Shown one piece after another: positions 25,559 through 34,580 of a stretch of DNA of 64,000 nucleotides (position 1 is the stretch's first letter; every line of letters starts with the position of its first letter). Below the pieces are notes generated by a model. The model ran no database searches. It was given only the letters and a program-made list of their open reading frames with translations, and was not told where the DNA came from. The DNA is from Aliihoeflea sp023389195 (GTDB lineage: Bacteria > Pseudomonadota > Alphaproteobacteria > Rhizobiales > Rhizobiaceae). The position numbers and the translations under genes were made by a program. Where the stretch lies: contig JAEWET010000029.1 in assembly GCA_023389195.1 (NCBI GenBank), positions 30,552-94,551 on the forward strand, in the 5' to 3' direction.

Positions 25559-28195
25559 CTATCCGAGCGTGCGTTCGACGATGTCCTTCAGGTCCGTCGA
25601 GAGGCCTGGAACCGCAGCGATGCGGGCGAGTTCGGCACGGGCATGACCTTGCCGGCCAGGCTCGAGCGAGCGCCATGAGCGAAAGGCGGTAGCAAGCCGC
25701 GCCGCAACTTGCGGATTGCGCTTTTCGACCTCGATGATGCGGTCGGCGAAGAAGCGGTAGCCGGCGCCATCGGCCCGGTGGAAGCCGGTCTGGTTGGAGC
25801 TGGCAAAGGTGCCGATGAGGGAGCGGACGCGATTGGGGTTTCCGATCGAGAACGCACCGTGCGCCGTCAGACCCTCGACGCGGGACAGCGCGGCCTCGCC
25901 CGGAATGGTCGCCTGGATCTGGAACCATTTGTCGAGCACCAGCGGATTGTCGCCGTAGCGCGCTTCGAAATCGGCGAGCGCGGCCACGGTCTGCATTTCC
26001 GTCGGGAACCGGTGGGCAAGGACGGCGAGCGCGGCGGCGCGTTCGGTCATGTTGGTCGCATCGCGATACTGGCTGGCCGCAAGTTCGGGCGTGCCCTGCG
26101 CTGCCGAGGCGTAGTCGAGGAGGACATTCCGCAGGGCGCGCCGGCCGGCGCTTTCCGCGTCCGGCGAGAATGAATCATCGCCTTGAAGATCGCCGTAAAG
26201 TGCCTCGAATGATTCACGATTTGCCGCCGCCATGACGTCGACGAGCGTGTTGCGTGCGACATGGATCGCGTCGGGATCGATGTTCGAGCCGATCTCGCGC
26301 GCAACATCCGCCTCGCTCGGCGGGGTCAGCGCAAGCGCGCGATAGGCGGGCTCGAGCGCATCGTCGGCCGCGATGGCACCAAGCACTTCGGCAAGCCGAC
26401 CGGCCATGTTGCTTTGCGGGGCGGGGGCTTTGCTCGTCTCGATCAAATGATCGGACAGGAGCCCGTTCAGCGCCTGCCAACGCGCGACGAGGTCGCTGTC
26501 GTGCCGGGCGAGAAACAGCCGGTCCTCGACGCTCTGCTCGCTCGCCAGCGTGATCGGCGCGGAAAAGCCGCGGTTGAGAGAAATTGCGGGGCGCTCGGAA
26601 AGACCGGCGAAGCGGACCGTCTGCCGCCGCTTCTTCAGGTGGATCACGCCGTCCGCAAAGCTCGTCGCATCGACGGCCGCGGCATCGAGGTCGCTGCCAT
26701 CCTTTCCGACGAGGCCGATGGCGAGCGGAATGTGCATGACGCGCTTGCGGCTTTCGAGCGGCGTCGGTGGAACCGACTGCTCGATGTCGAGCGAAAGTTC
26801 GCCACGCGTCTCGTCATAGGCGGTAGAGACGCTGACATGCGGCGTGCCCGCCTGGTGATACCAGAGCGCGAACTGCGAGAGGTCGCGGCCCGAGACGTCC
26901 TCGAACACTTTGAGGAAATCTTCGATCGTCGCCGCGTCGCCGTCATGGCGCTCGAAATAGAGGTCCATGCCTTGTCGGAAAGTCTCTGCGCCGAGGATGG
27001 TGCGGATCATCCGCACGACTTCCGAACCCTTTTCGTAGACGGTCGCCGTGTAGAAATTGTTGATCTCGCGATAGCGGCGCGGACGCACCGGATGGGCGAG
27101 CGGGCCCTGGTCCTCGGGGAACTGCAGCGACTTCAAAGTCCGAACTTCGGCGATGCGCTTGACCGCGCGCGAGCGCATGTCGGCTGAGAATTCGTGGTCG
27201 CGGAAAACTGTCAGCCCTTCCTTGAGGCAGAGCTGGAACCAGTCGCGGCAAGTGATTCTGTTGCCCGTCCAATTGTGGAAATATTCATGCGCGATGATCG
27301 CCTCGATATTGGCGAAATCGGCGTCGGTCGCGGTCTCCTCGTCGGCAAGGACGTATTTGTCGTTGAAGATATTGAGGCCCTTGTTCTCCATCGCGCCCAT
27401 ATTGAAATCGGACACGGCGACGATGTTGAAGACGTCGAGATCGTATTCGAGGCCGAAAACCTCCTCGTCCCACGACATCGAGCGCTTGAGCGCGTCCATG
27501 GCGTAGGTCGCGCGCGCTTCCTTGCCCTTCTCGACATAGATGCCGAGTTCGACGGTGCGGCCCGAACGGGTGGTGAAACTATCGGTGATGCGCCCCAGAT
27601 CGCCGGCGACGAGCGCGAACAGATAGGAGGGCTTGAGATGCGGGTCGTGCCAGACGGCATAGTGCCAGCCATCTTCGAGATCGCCGCTTTCGACCGGATT
27701 GCCGTTGGAAAGAAGGATCGGCGCAGATGACTTCGGCGCCTCCACGCGCACGGTATAGACGGACATGACGTCCGGCCGGTCGAGAAAATAGGTGATGCGG
27801 CGAAAGCCTTCCGCCTCGCATTGCGTGCAGTAGACGCCATTCGACAGGTAAAGCCCCATCAGCGCCGAATTGGCCTCGGGAGCGAGTTCCGTCTCGATGA
27901 CGAGCGAAAACTGTCCTTTCGGCAAGCGGGCGATGGTCAGACGGTCGGGTGTCGCCTCGAAACCTCCCGCCGGCAGTTGCGTGCCGTCCAGCGTCAACGA
28001 CAGAAGCTTCAGCCCGTCGCCGTCGAGCACGAGCGGCGCGTCGAGCGCGGCATCCTCGCGCCGTTCGATAGAAAGCGTGGCCGTGACGCGCGTGTGGTGT
28101 GGGTCGAGCCGGAAGGTGAGGTCGGTCGCGCGGATGGCGTATTCGCTCGGGCGATAGTCCTCGAGACGGTAGACCTTGCCGGTGTCGATCGTCAT
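25559..28195 (-). CDS. pepN: Aminopeptidase N (M1 family zinc metallopeptidase)
   Basis: 878 residues, as usual for the bacterial PepN subgroup. Zinc-binding HEYFHNW motif at 303-309 (H303, catalytic E304, H307) with the third ligand Glu about 19 residues on (LKEG), and the exopeptidase motif GAMEN at 267-271. The N-terminal beta domain and the C-terminal helical domain (VEDRLFLARHDSDLVARWQA) are complete. It removes N-terminal residues from cytosolic peptides. No signal peptide. It lies upstream of the PleC-like gene on the same strand with 176 bases between, and is divergent from the molybdenum hydroxylase gene. Confidence 0.97.
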   Translation of the reverse strand: MTIDTGKVYRLEDYRPSEYAIRATDLTFRLDPHHTRVTATLSIERREDAALDAPLVLDGDGLKLLSLTLDGTQLPAGGFEATPDRLTIARLPKGQFSLVIETELAPEANSALMGLYLSNGVYCTQCEAEGFRRITYFLDRPDVMSVYTVRVEAPKSSAPILLSNGNPVESGDLEDGWHYAVWHDPHLKPSYLFALVAGDLGRITDSFTTRSGRTVELGIYVEKGKEARATYAMDALKRSMSWDEEVFGLEYDLDVFNIVAVSDFNMGAMENKGLNIFNDKYVLADEETATDADFANIEAIIAHEYFHNWTGNRITCRDWFQLCLKEGLTVFRDHEFSADMRSRAVKRIAEVRTLKSLQFPEDQGPLAHPVRPRRYREINNFYTATVYEKGSEVVRMIRTILGAETFRQGMDLYFERHDGDAATIEDFLKVFEDVSGRDLSQFALWYHQAGTPHVSVSTAYDETRGELSLDIEQSVPPTPLESRKRVMHIPLAIGLVGKDGSDLDAAAVDATSFADGVIHLKKRRQTVRFAGLSERPAISLNRGFSAPITLASEQSVEDRLFLARHDSDLVARWQALNGLLSDHLIETSKAPAPQSNMAGRLAEVLGAIAADDALEPAYRALALTPPSEADVAREIGSNIDPDAIHVARNTLVDVMAAANRESFEALYGDLQGDDSFSPDAESAGRRALRNVLLDYASAAQGTPELAASQYRDATNMTERAAALAVLAHRFPTEMQTVAALADFEARYGDNPLVLDKWFQIQATIPGEAALSRVEGLTAHGAFSIGNPNRVRSLIGTFASSNQTGFHRADGAGYRFFADRIIEVEKRNPQVAARLATAFRSWRSLEPGRQGHARAELARIAAVPGLSTDLKDIVERTLG

Positions 28196-28342
28196 GCTTT
28201 GCCCCTGGATGCGCGGAAACGGATTGCCGCACTCCGCGAGAATTGATCTGCTGGCCGGTCTTTACACGATGCTGGCCCTCGACAAAACTGTCGGTCCGCG
28301 CCAGTTCACTGGCATTCTCCCAAACGATCCGGAAAGTTTTCA

Positions 28343-30646
28343 ATGAACGTGATGACGCCGAAGTTCGGAATGGGTGCGCCCGTCCGTCGCCTCGAGGACG
28401 ATGCCTTCATCCGGGGGCAGGGCCGCTATACCGACGATTTGACGCGCGACGGCGTGCTGCATGGATATGTCCTCCGCTCGCCGATTGCCCGCGGCAGGTT
28501 CACCATCGGCTCGACGGAGGCGGCACTCGGCAGCGACGGCGTCAGGCTTGTGCTGACCGGCGCGGATGTCACCCATCTCGGCGCACTGAAGTCCGGCGCC
28601 ATGCAGAAGCAGCCCGACGGCACCCGCGCGCCGACCCGCGACATCCCGATCCTGTGCGCTGATGAAGTCGCCTATGTCGGCGACGCCGTCGCCTTCATCG
28701 TTGCGGACAGCCGTGCGCAGGCGCAGGACGCGGCCGATCTGCTGGAAGTCGATTTCGAGCCGGAGGATGCCGTCGCCGACATCGCGGCCGCCCTTGCGGA
28801 CGATGCCCCGCAGGTCTGGAGCGAGCGGGGAGGAAACGTCGCCTTCGAATACAGGCTGGGCGAGGCCGATGCGGCCGATGCCGCCTTCGCGAAGGCCGCC
28901 AACGTCTCGCGGATCGAGTTCCGCAACAATCGCCTGGTTTCCAACTACATGGAACCGCGCTCGGCGCTGGGCGAATGGGTGGAAGGCGAGGATCGCTTCA
29001 CGCTGACGACGGGATCGCAGGGCGTCCATTCGATGCGCCGGGTCCTGTGCGACCAGGTCTTCAACATCGGCCATGACAAGCTGCGCGTGGTCACGCCCGA
29101 TGTCGGTGGCGGCTTCGGCACCAAGATGTTCACCTACCGCGAATATGCGCTGGTTCTGGAGGCGGCCAAGCGTCTCGGCCGCCCGGTCAAGTGGACCAGC
29201 GACCGGACCGAACATTTCCTGACCGACGCCCATGGTCGCGACAATCTCGCCGTCGCCGAGATGGCGATGGACGGGGAAGGACGCTTCCTGGCCCTGCGCG
29301 TGAGAACCGAGGCCAATATCGGTGCCTACTGCTCGCAGGTCGGCCCGTTCATCCCCTGGGTCGGCGCCACGATGTCGACGGGCGTCTACGACATCCCGGC
29401 GCTCGACGTGGTCATCCAGGGCATCTACACGAACACCACGCCCGTCGACGCCTATCGCGGCGCAGGCCGCCCCGAGGCGGCATTCCAGCTCGAAAAGCTC
29501 GTCGATCAGTGCGCGCGCGACCTGAAGCTGTCGGCGCCCGAAATCCGCCGGCGCAATTTCATCCGCCCCGAACAGTTCCCCTACACCACCCCGACGGGGC
29601 GCAAGTACGATGTCGGCGAGTTCGACGGCCACATGACGACCGCGCTGGAGCGCGCCGAATGGGATGGCTTCGACGCCCGCAATGAGGAGGCGAAGACGAA
29701 GGGCCGCATTCGCGGCATCGGCCTTGCGACCTACGTCGAGGCCTGCGCCTTCGCCGGCTCCGAGCCGGCCCATGTCGAACTCGACGGGGACGGAAACGTG
29801 ACGCTTTCGATCGGCACCCAGTCGAACGGGCAGGGCCACGCGACGGCCTATGCGCAGTTCGTCGCCGAAAAGCTCAACGTCGACATCTCGCGGATCAAGG
29901 TCCACCAGGGTGATACTGACCGGCTTGAAAAAGGCGGCGGCACGGGTGGCTCGCGCTCGATCCCGCTCGGCGGCGTCTCGGCCGCGCGTGCCGGTGAGGA
30001 CCTTGCCGAAAAGCTGAAGCGCATCGCGGCCGACGAACTCGAAGCTTCGCCCGCCGATATCGAGCTCGTCGACGGCACCGCGAAGATCGTCGGAACGGAC
30101 CGGGTGATCGACTTCGCGGGCATCGCGCGCGCGGCCAAGAACGAATCCGATCTCAAGGGCTTCGGCGAGTTCGTTCAGGACGAGGCGACCTATCCGAACG
30201 GCAGCCATGTCTGCGAGGTCGAGATCGATCCCGAGACCGGCGCGACGCAGGTCGTGCGCTACACGATCGTCGACGATTTCGGCGCGACCGTGAACCCGAT
30301 CCTGCTGGCCGGCCAGGTCCATGGCGGCGTTGTGCAGGGGATCGGCCAAGCCTTGTGCGAAGAGGCGGTCTATGGCGAGGACGGCCAGCTAGTCACCGCC
30401 AGCTTCATGGACTACGCCGTGCCGCGCGCCGACGATTTCCCGAACTTTCATTTCGAGACGCGCAACGTTCCCTCGACCACCAACGCGCTCGGGATCAAGG
30501 GCGCGGGCGAGGCGGGGACGATCGGCGCCACGCCGGCCGCGCTGAATGCGGTGACGGACGCACTCTGGCGCGCCTACGGAATCGGCCACATCGAGATGCC
30601 TGCTACGCCACAGCGCGTATGGCAGGCGATTCAGGACGCGAAATAG
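28343..30646 (+). CDS. Molybdopterin-binding xanthine dehydrogenase-family large subunit (CoxL-like, form II), stand-alone
   Basis: 767 residues. It opens with FGMGAPVRRLEDDAFIRGQG, the usual start of CO dehydrogenase/aldehyde oxidase large subunits, and has the molybdenum-cofactor segments GGGFGTKMF and TQSNGQGHATAYAQFVAEKL. The active-site loop reads A370-Y-R-G-A-G-R376, the form II sequence; true CO dehydrogenase (form I) has AYRCSFR, so CO oxidation is unlikely. It should oxidise an aldehyde, purine or N-heterocycle, but substrate cannot be told. Such enzymes normally need FAD and 2Fe-2S subunits; none is adjacent. Either the partners are encoded elsewhere or the subunit works with others. 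The ATG is preceded by aaagttttca, with no strong ribosome-binding site. Confidence 0.92.
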   Translation: MNVMTPKFGMGAPVRRLEDDAFIRGQGRYTDDLTRDGVLHGYVLRSPIARGRFTIGSTEAALGSDGVRLVLTGADVTHLGALKSGAMQKQPDGTRAPTRDIPILCADEVAYVGDAVAFIVADSRAQAQDAADLLEVDFEPEDAVADIAAALADDAPQVWSERGGNVAFEYRLGEADAADAAFAKAANVSRIEFRNNRLVSNYMEPRSALGEWVEGEDRFTLTTGSQGVHSMRRVLCDQVFNIGHDKLRVVTPDVGGGFGTKMFTYREYALVLEAAKRLGRPVKWTSDRTEHFLTDAHGRDNLAVAEMAMDGEGRFLALRVRTEANIGAYCSQVGPFIPWVGATMSTGVYDIPALDVVIQGIYTNTTPVDAYRGAGRPEAAFQLEKLVDQCARDLKLSAPEIRRRNFIRPEQFPYTTPTGRKYDVGEFDGHMTTALERAEWDGFDARNEEAKTKGRIRGIGLATYVEACAFAGSEPAHVELDGDGNVTLSIGTQSNGQGHATAYAQFVAEKLNVDISRIKVHQGDTDRLEKGGGTGGSRSIPLGGVSAARAGEDLAEKLKRIAADELEASPADIELVDGTAKIVGTDRVIDFAGIARAAKNESDLKGFGEFVQDEATYPNGSHVCEVEIDPETGATQVVRYTIVDDFGATVNPILLAGQVHGGVVQGIGQALCEEAVYGEDGQLVTASFMDYAVPRADDFPNFHFETRNVPSTTNALGIKGAGEAGTIGATPAALNAVTDALWRAYGIGHIEMPATPQRVWQAIQDAK

Positions 30647-30679
30647 GTTAACTGGATAATCGATTTCCGAATCGGCGCG

Positions 30680-30701
30680 GCGGCGACGTCGCCGCGCATT
30701 T
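30680..30701 (+). terminator. Possible terminator after the CoxL-like gene
   Basis: Self-complementary GCGGCGAC/GTCGCCGC (30680-30695) followed by GCATTTTG. In RNA only six pairs can form around a four-base loop and the T-run is short and delayed, so this is weak. Confidence 0.35.
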
Positions 30702-30717
30702 TGTGGCAAGCGGGCGG

Positions 30718-31674
30718 ATGAACAGACAAGAGGTGGAGGCCCTTTACGCGGACAGGAATCCGCTGACCGGCATTCTGCTCAAGGTCATCTCCGTCGCAAC
30801 CTTCGTGGCGATGGCCTCGCTGATCAAGGCGGCGGGGCGCGTGCCGGCGGGTGAGATCGTCTTATTCCGGTCCGCTTTCGCCATCCTTCCGATCCTGATC
30901 CTGCTTGCCTGGCGGCACGAACTGCGCTCGGCACTGAAGACCACACGCCCCGTAAGCCACGTTGCCCGCGGTCTGGTGGGTGTGACGTCGATGGGGCTCG
31001 GCTTCTTCGCACTGACGCGATTGCCGCTACCCGAGGCGATCACGCTCAACTATGCGCAGCCGCTTCTGGTCGTCGTCTTCTCGGCCCTGTTCATGGGCGA
31101 AGTCGTGCGCCTGTTCCGCTGGAGCGCCGTCGTCGTCGGGCTCATCGGCGTCGTCATCATCTCCTGGCCGAAGCTGACGCTCTTCACCGACGGCTCGGCG
31201 ATGGGCAATGACGAGGCGCTGGGCGTCACCGCTGCCTTGCTGGCGGCGGGCGTCTCGGCCATCGCCATGCTTCTGGTTCGCCGCCTCGTCCATACCGAGA
31301 AGACCGCGACGATCGTCCTCTGGTTCTCGCTGACGTCGACGGTTGCCGCGCTCGGCACCATTCCGTTCGGCTGGGTTCCGCTGACCGGCGGACAGGCAGC
31401 TTGTCTCATCGGCTCCGGCATTTGCGGTGGCGTCGGCCAGATCCTGATGACCGAAAGCTATCGCCACGCGCCGATGTCGACGATCGCGCCGTTCGAATAC
31501 ACGTCCATGATCCTCGGCATCGCCGTCGGCTTCTTCGTTTTCGGCGATCTGCCGACGATCTACACGCTGGTCGGCGGCACCATCGTGGTCGGCGCCGGTC
31601 TCTTCATCATCTGGCGCGAGCAGCGGCTCGGTCTCAAGCGCGGCCAGGCCCGCAAGGTCACCCCGCCGGCCTGA
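30718..31674 (+). CDS. EamA-family (DMT) transporter
   Basis: 318 residues from ATG 30718; a GTG at 30703 would add five residues. About ten membrane segments in two EamA repeats (first about 20-145, second about 160-300), with SLIKAAGRVPAGEIVLFRSA in the first repeat and YRHAPMSTIAPFEYTSMILG in the second, typical of the RhaT/RarD-like drug/metabolite transporters with unknown cargo. The C-terminus is basic (RLGLKRGQARK), facing the cytoplasm. It follows the molybdenum hydroxylase gene on the same strand but with a possible terminator between; no functional link is evident. Confidence 0.92.
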   Translation: MNRQEVEALYADRNPLTGILLKVISVATFVAMASLIKAAGRVPAGEIVLFRSAFAILPILILLAWRHELRSALKTTRPVSHVARGLVGVTSMGLGFFALTRLPLPEAITLNYAQPLLVVVFSALFMGEVVRLFRWSAVVVGLIGVVIISWPKLTLFTDGSAMGNDEALGVTAALLAAGVSAIAMLLVRRLVHTEKTATIVLWFSLTSTVAALGTIPFGWVPLTGGQAACLIGSGICGGVGQILMTESYRHAPMSTIAPFEYTSMILGIAVGFFVFGDLPTIYTLVGGTIVVGAGLFIIWREQRLGLKRGQARKVTPPA

Positions 31675-31679
31675 CGCGG

Positions 31680-32513
31680 TCAGCGCGGCGACACTTCCCC
31701 AAGCTTCGCCTTGATCTCCAGGAGATCGCGCCAGGCGAGCTTCTTGTGCGGCGGATTGCGCAGGAGATAGTCGGGATCGAAAGTCGACAGTGCCGTGATC
31801 GATCCCTCACCGATCTTGCACTGCCACCATTTGCCCCTGACCCGCACGATGCTTTCGGGCGAGCGCGACATGACCTTCGTCGCCAGATCGCCGAGCGGAA
31901 CCAGAACCTTCGGCTGGACGAGTTCGATCTGCCGTTTGAGAAAGGGGCGGCAGATTTCGATCTCGATGGCGGTCGGCGCGCGATTTCCCGGCGGGCGCCA
32001 CGGAATGACATGCGCGAGATAGGCATTGGAGCGGTCGAGCCCGATCGCGGCCATCATGCGGTCGAGCAATTGCCCGGACCGTCCGACATAGGGCCGGCCC
32101 TCGATGTCTTCGTCGCGACCGGGTGCATCTCCGATGAACAGGATGTCGGCGGCAACGTCGCCTTCGCCGAAAACGAGGCTCTTGGCCGTCAGCGCCAGAT
32201 TGCAGCCATCGAAGCCCTGCATTGCCTCGCGAAGCGCCTCCAATGACATGGCTTCGCGGGCAAGAAGCCGCGCTCGCTCGCTCTGTCCCTCGTCGGGAAC
32301 GCTGGTTTGCGCGCGGGTGGGTGCCGCAGGCGTGGGGCGGTCAGCCGCACGCGTAGCACGCGGTTGCGGCGCCGAAACTTCGGTTGCGCTTGCTGGAATG
32401 ACCGGCTGCTCGGTCGCCGCAAAGCGGTCCACGGCCTCGTCCATCAATGCGTCGTCCACGCCGCTGTCGGCATAGAAGAGCAGGAGCTCGCGCAGGTTGA
32501 TCGTGTCGGCCAT
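31680..32513 (-). CDS. Uracil-DNA glycosylase, family 4-like
   Basis: 277 residues. A variable Pro/Ala/Thr-rich N-terminal region (about 1-100) precedes the catalytic domain. Motif A is GDAPGRDEDIEGRPYVG, followed by SGQLLDRMMAAIGLDRS, AHVIPWRPPGNRAPT and LVPLGDLATKVM, all typical of the alphaproteobacterial family 4-type enzymes that excise uracil from DNA. Oddity: the third motif, usually H-P-A/S-x-L-L-R in this family, reads TFDPDYLLRNP, with D246 where histidine is expected. Only one of the cysteines used for the 4Fe-4S cluster in the archetype is evident (FDGC), which I believe is common in rhizobial members. The gene is divergent from etfQO. Confidence 0.88.
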   Translation of the reverse strand: MADTINLRELLLFYADSGVDDALMDEAVDRFAATEQPVIPASATEVSAPQPRATRAADRPTPAAPTRAQTSVPDEGQSERARLLAREAMSLEALREAMQGFDGCNLALTAKSLVFGEGDVAADILFIGDAPGRDEDIEGRPYVGRSGQLLDRMMAAIGLDRSNAYLAHVIPWRPPGNRAPTAIEIEICRPFLKRQIELVQPKVLVPLGDLATKVMSRSPESIVRVRGKWWQCKIGEGSITALSTFDPDYLLRNPPHKKLAWRDLLEIKAKLGEVSPR

Positions 32514-32560
32514 GCCTTCTCTATACCGATCGGCAGGCAGGTGGCCAAGCGCGCGATTAT

Positions 32561-32589
32561 TTGACGTTTACGTCAACGGAATATAGATT
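32561..32589. promoter_or_regulatory. Palindromic operator (LiuR-like) overlapping a sigma-70-type promoter upstream of the ETF-QO gene
   Basis: TTGACGT-TT-ACGTCAA (32561-32576) is an inverted repeat with 7-bp arms. Its first six bases also make a good -35 (TTGACG), with TAGATT at 32584-32589 after 17 bases as -10. The site looks like the TTGACGTTTACG-type sequences I recall for the MerR-family regulator LiuR of leucine/isovalerate degradation, whose regulons include electron transfer flavoprotein genes. The regulator is not in the window. It lies in a 205-bp divergent region and could also affect the glycosylase gene. Confidence 0.55.
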
Positions 32590-32718
32590 GCGCGCTACGG
32601 CCTGTCGCATGGCGTGAGTTATGGTTTCGCTTAGGAAACCGATGCGATAAGCACGCATTATGACATCAGGCAGCGTCGCGGACGACGCAACCGACGGACA
32701 AGCGGGTGGGAGATCGAC

Positions 32719-34434
32719 ATGAGTGAAGTTGAACGCGAGAGCATGGAATTCGACGTCGTGATCGTGGGCGCCGGCCCCGCCGGTCTCGCCGCATCGATCC
32801 GCTTGAAGCAGCTCAATCCCGATCTTTCCGTCGTCGTCCTGGAGAAGGGCGCCGAGGTCGGCGCGCACATCCTTTCGGGCGCCGTGGTCGACCCGATCGG
32901 CATCGACAGGCTCCTGCCGGAATGGCGCTCGGAAAGCGATCATCCGTTCAAGACGCCGGTCACGGACGACCAGTTCCTCCTGCTCGGCCCCGCAGGTTCG
33001 ATCCGCATCCCGAATTTCCTGATGCCGCCCCTGATGAACAACCACGGCAACTACGCCGTCTCGCTCGGCAATGTCTGCCGCTGGCTCGCCGGCCACGCCG
33101 AGGCGCTGGGCGTCGAAATCTATCCGGGCTTCGCCGCTGCCGACCTCATCTACAATGACGAAGGCGCCGTCACCGGCGTCGTCACCGGCGACATGGGCGT
33201 CGAGCGCGACGGCACGCACGGCCCGTCCTACGCGCCCGGCATGGCGCTGCTCGGCAAATACGTTCTGATCGGCGAGGGCGTGCGCGGTTCGCTGGCCAAG
33301 AAGCTGATCGAAAAGTTCGAGCTTTCGAAGGACGCGCAGCCGCAGAAATTTGGCATCGGCCTGAAGGAGCTCTGGCAGGTCGCGCCGGAAAAGCACAAGC
33401 CCGGCCTCGTCCAGCACTCCTTCGGTTGGCCGCTGAACTCGAAGACGGGCGGCGGCTCGTTCCTCTATCACCTCGAGGACAACCAGGTCGCAGTCGGCTT
33501 CGTGGTTCACCTGAACTACAAGAACCCGTATCTCTCGCCCTTCGAGGAATTCCAGCGCTTCAAGACGCATCCGGCGATCCGCGACACGTTCGACGGCGCC
33601 AAGCGCGTCTCCTACGGCGCGCGCGCGATCACCGAAGGTGGTTACCAGTCGGTGCCGAAGTTGACCTTCCCGGGCGGCGCGCTGATCGGCTGCTCGGCCG
33701 GCTTCGTCAACGTGCCGCGCATCAAGGGTTCGCACAATGCGGTCCTGTCGGGCATGCTCGCGGCCGAAAAGGTCGCGGAGGCGCTTGCCGGCGGCCGCTC
33801 CCATGACGAGATCGCCGCCTACGAGGCCGAATGGCGTGGCGGCGACATCGGCAAGGATCTGAAGCGGGTGCGCAACGTGAAGCCGCTCTGGTCGAAGTTC
33901 GGCACCTGGATCGGCGTCGGCCTCGGCGGGCTCGACATGTGGACGAACCAGCTCTTCGGCTTCTCCTTCTTCGGCACGCAGTCGCACGGCAAGCCGGACT
34001 ATGCCGCACTGGAGCCGGCCGACAAGCATTCGCCGATCGCCTATCCCAAACCCGACGGCGTCCTCACCTTCGACCGCCTGTCCTCGGTTTTCCTGTCGAA
34101 CACCAACCACGAGGAAAGCCAGCCGATCCACCTGCAGGTGAAGGACCCCGAACTGCAGAAGCGGTCGGAATACATGGTCTTTTCCGGCCCCTCGACGCGC
34201 TATTGCCCGGCGGGTGTCTACGAGTGGGTCGACGCCGACGGCAATGGCCTGACCGGCGGCCCGGCCTCGCCGACCAAGGGCGGCGAAGTCTCGCATTCGG
34301 AGCCCGACGCGCGCTTCGTCATCAACGCGCAGAACTGCGTCCACTGCAAGACATGCGACATCAAGGACCCGAACCAGAACATCAACTGGGTGCCCCCGCA
34401 GGGCGGCGAGGGGCCGGTTTATCCGAATATGTGA
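32719..34434 (+). CDS. Electron transfer flavoprotein-ubiquinone oxidoreductase (ETF-QO)
   Basis: 571 residues. N-terminal FAD-binding motif VVIVGAGPAGLAASIRLKQ (about 9-27), then EVGAHILSGAVVDPIG, and a C-terminal 4Fe-4S domain with cysteines in RYCPAGVYEW and NCVHCKTCDIKDP, ending in the conserved INWVPPQGGEGPVYPNM. A monotopic membrane enzyme that passes electrons from acyl-CoA dehydrogenases, through ETF, to ubiquinone. Isovaleryl-CoA dehydrogenase encoded at 48179 is one such donor. The ETF subunits are not in the window. GGGAG lies upstream of the ATG; the palindrome at 32561 may control it. Confidence 0.96.
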   Translation: MSEVERESMEFDVVIVGAGPAGLAASIRLKQLNPDLSVVVLEKGAEVGAHILSGAVVDPIGIDRLLPEWRSESDHPFKTPVTDDQFLLLGPAGSIRIPNFLMPPLMNNHGNYAVSLGNVCRWLAGHAEALGVEIYPGFAAADLIYNDEGAVTGVVTGDMGVERDGTHGPSYAPGMALLGKYVLIGEGVRGSLAKKLIEKFELSKDAQPQKFGIGLKELWQVAPEKHKPGLVQHSFGWPLNSKTGGGSFLYHLEDNQVAVGFVVHLNYKNPYLSPFEEFQRFKTHPAIRDTFDGAKRVSYGARAITEGGYQSVPKLTFPGGALIGCSAGFVNVPRIKGSHNAVLSGMLAAEKVAEALAGGRSHDEIAAYEAEWRGGDIGKDLKRVRNVKPLWSKFGTWIGVGLGGLDMWTNQLFGFSFFGTQSHGKPDYAALEPADKHSPIAYPKPDGVLTFDRLSSVFLSNTNHEESQPIHLQVKDPELQKRSEYMVFSGPSTRYCPAGVYEWVDADGNGLTGGPASPTKGGEVSHSEPDARFVINAQNCVHCKTCDIKDPNQNINWVPPQGGEGPVYPNM

Positions 34435-34453
34435 TTGGTCAGTCCAGGCCCGG

Positions 34454-34580
34454 CGTCATCCCGGCCGCAGTCGAGCAAAGCGAGACGAAGAGCCGGGAAC
34501 CATTCCGTGCGATCGAAGGTCACGGAATGGCTCCCGGATATGGTCTCGTCGCTGCGCGCCGATCCCATTCCGGGATGACG
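34454..34580. repeat. 127-bp structured palindromic repeat, copy B
   Basis: Bounded by CGTCATCCCGG (34454-34464) and CCGGGATGACG (34570-34580). An inner perfect 10-bp stem CCATTCCGTG / CACGGAATGG encloses a short loop, and a middle stem pairs AGCGAGACGA with TCGTCGCT. Same length and layout as copy A, with compensating changes in the outer stem (T-C/G-A exchanges keep pairing). It overlaps the 3' end of the convergent EEP-family gene. Confidence 0.88.

Noticed and set aside
28340..30349. 669-codon minus-strand frame opposite the CoxL-like gene
   Set aside because: Shadow frame of a well-supported gene with clear family motifs on the plus strand.
28343..30646. Carbon monoxide dehydrogenase (coxL) assignment
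   Set aside because: The active-site loop is AYRGAGR (form II), not AYRCSFR, and coxS/coxM are absent.
32557..34344. 595-codon minus-strand frame opposite the ETF-QO gene
   Set aside because: Shadow frame; the plus strand encodes complete ETF-QO with Fe-S cysteines.
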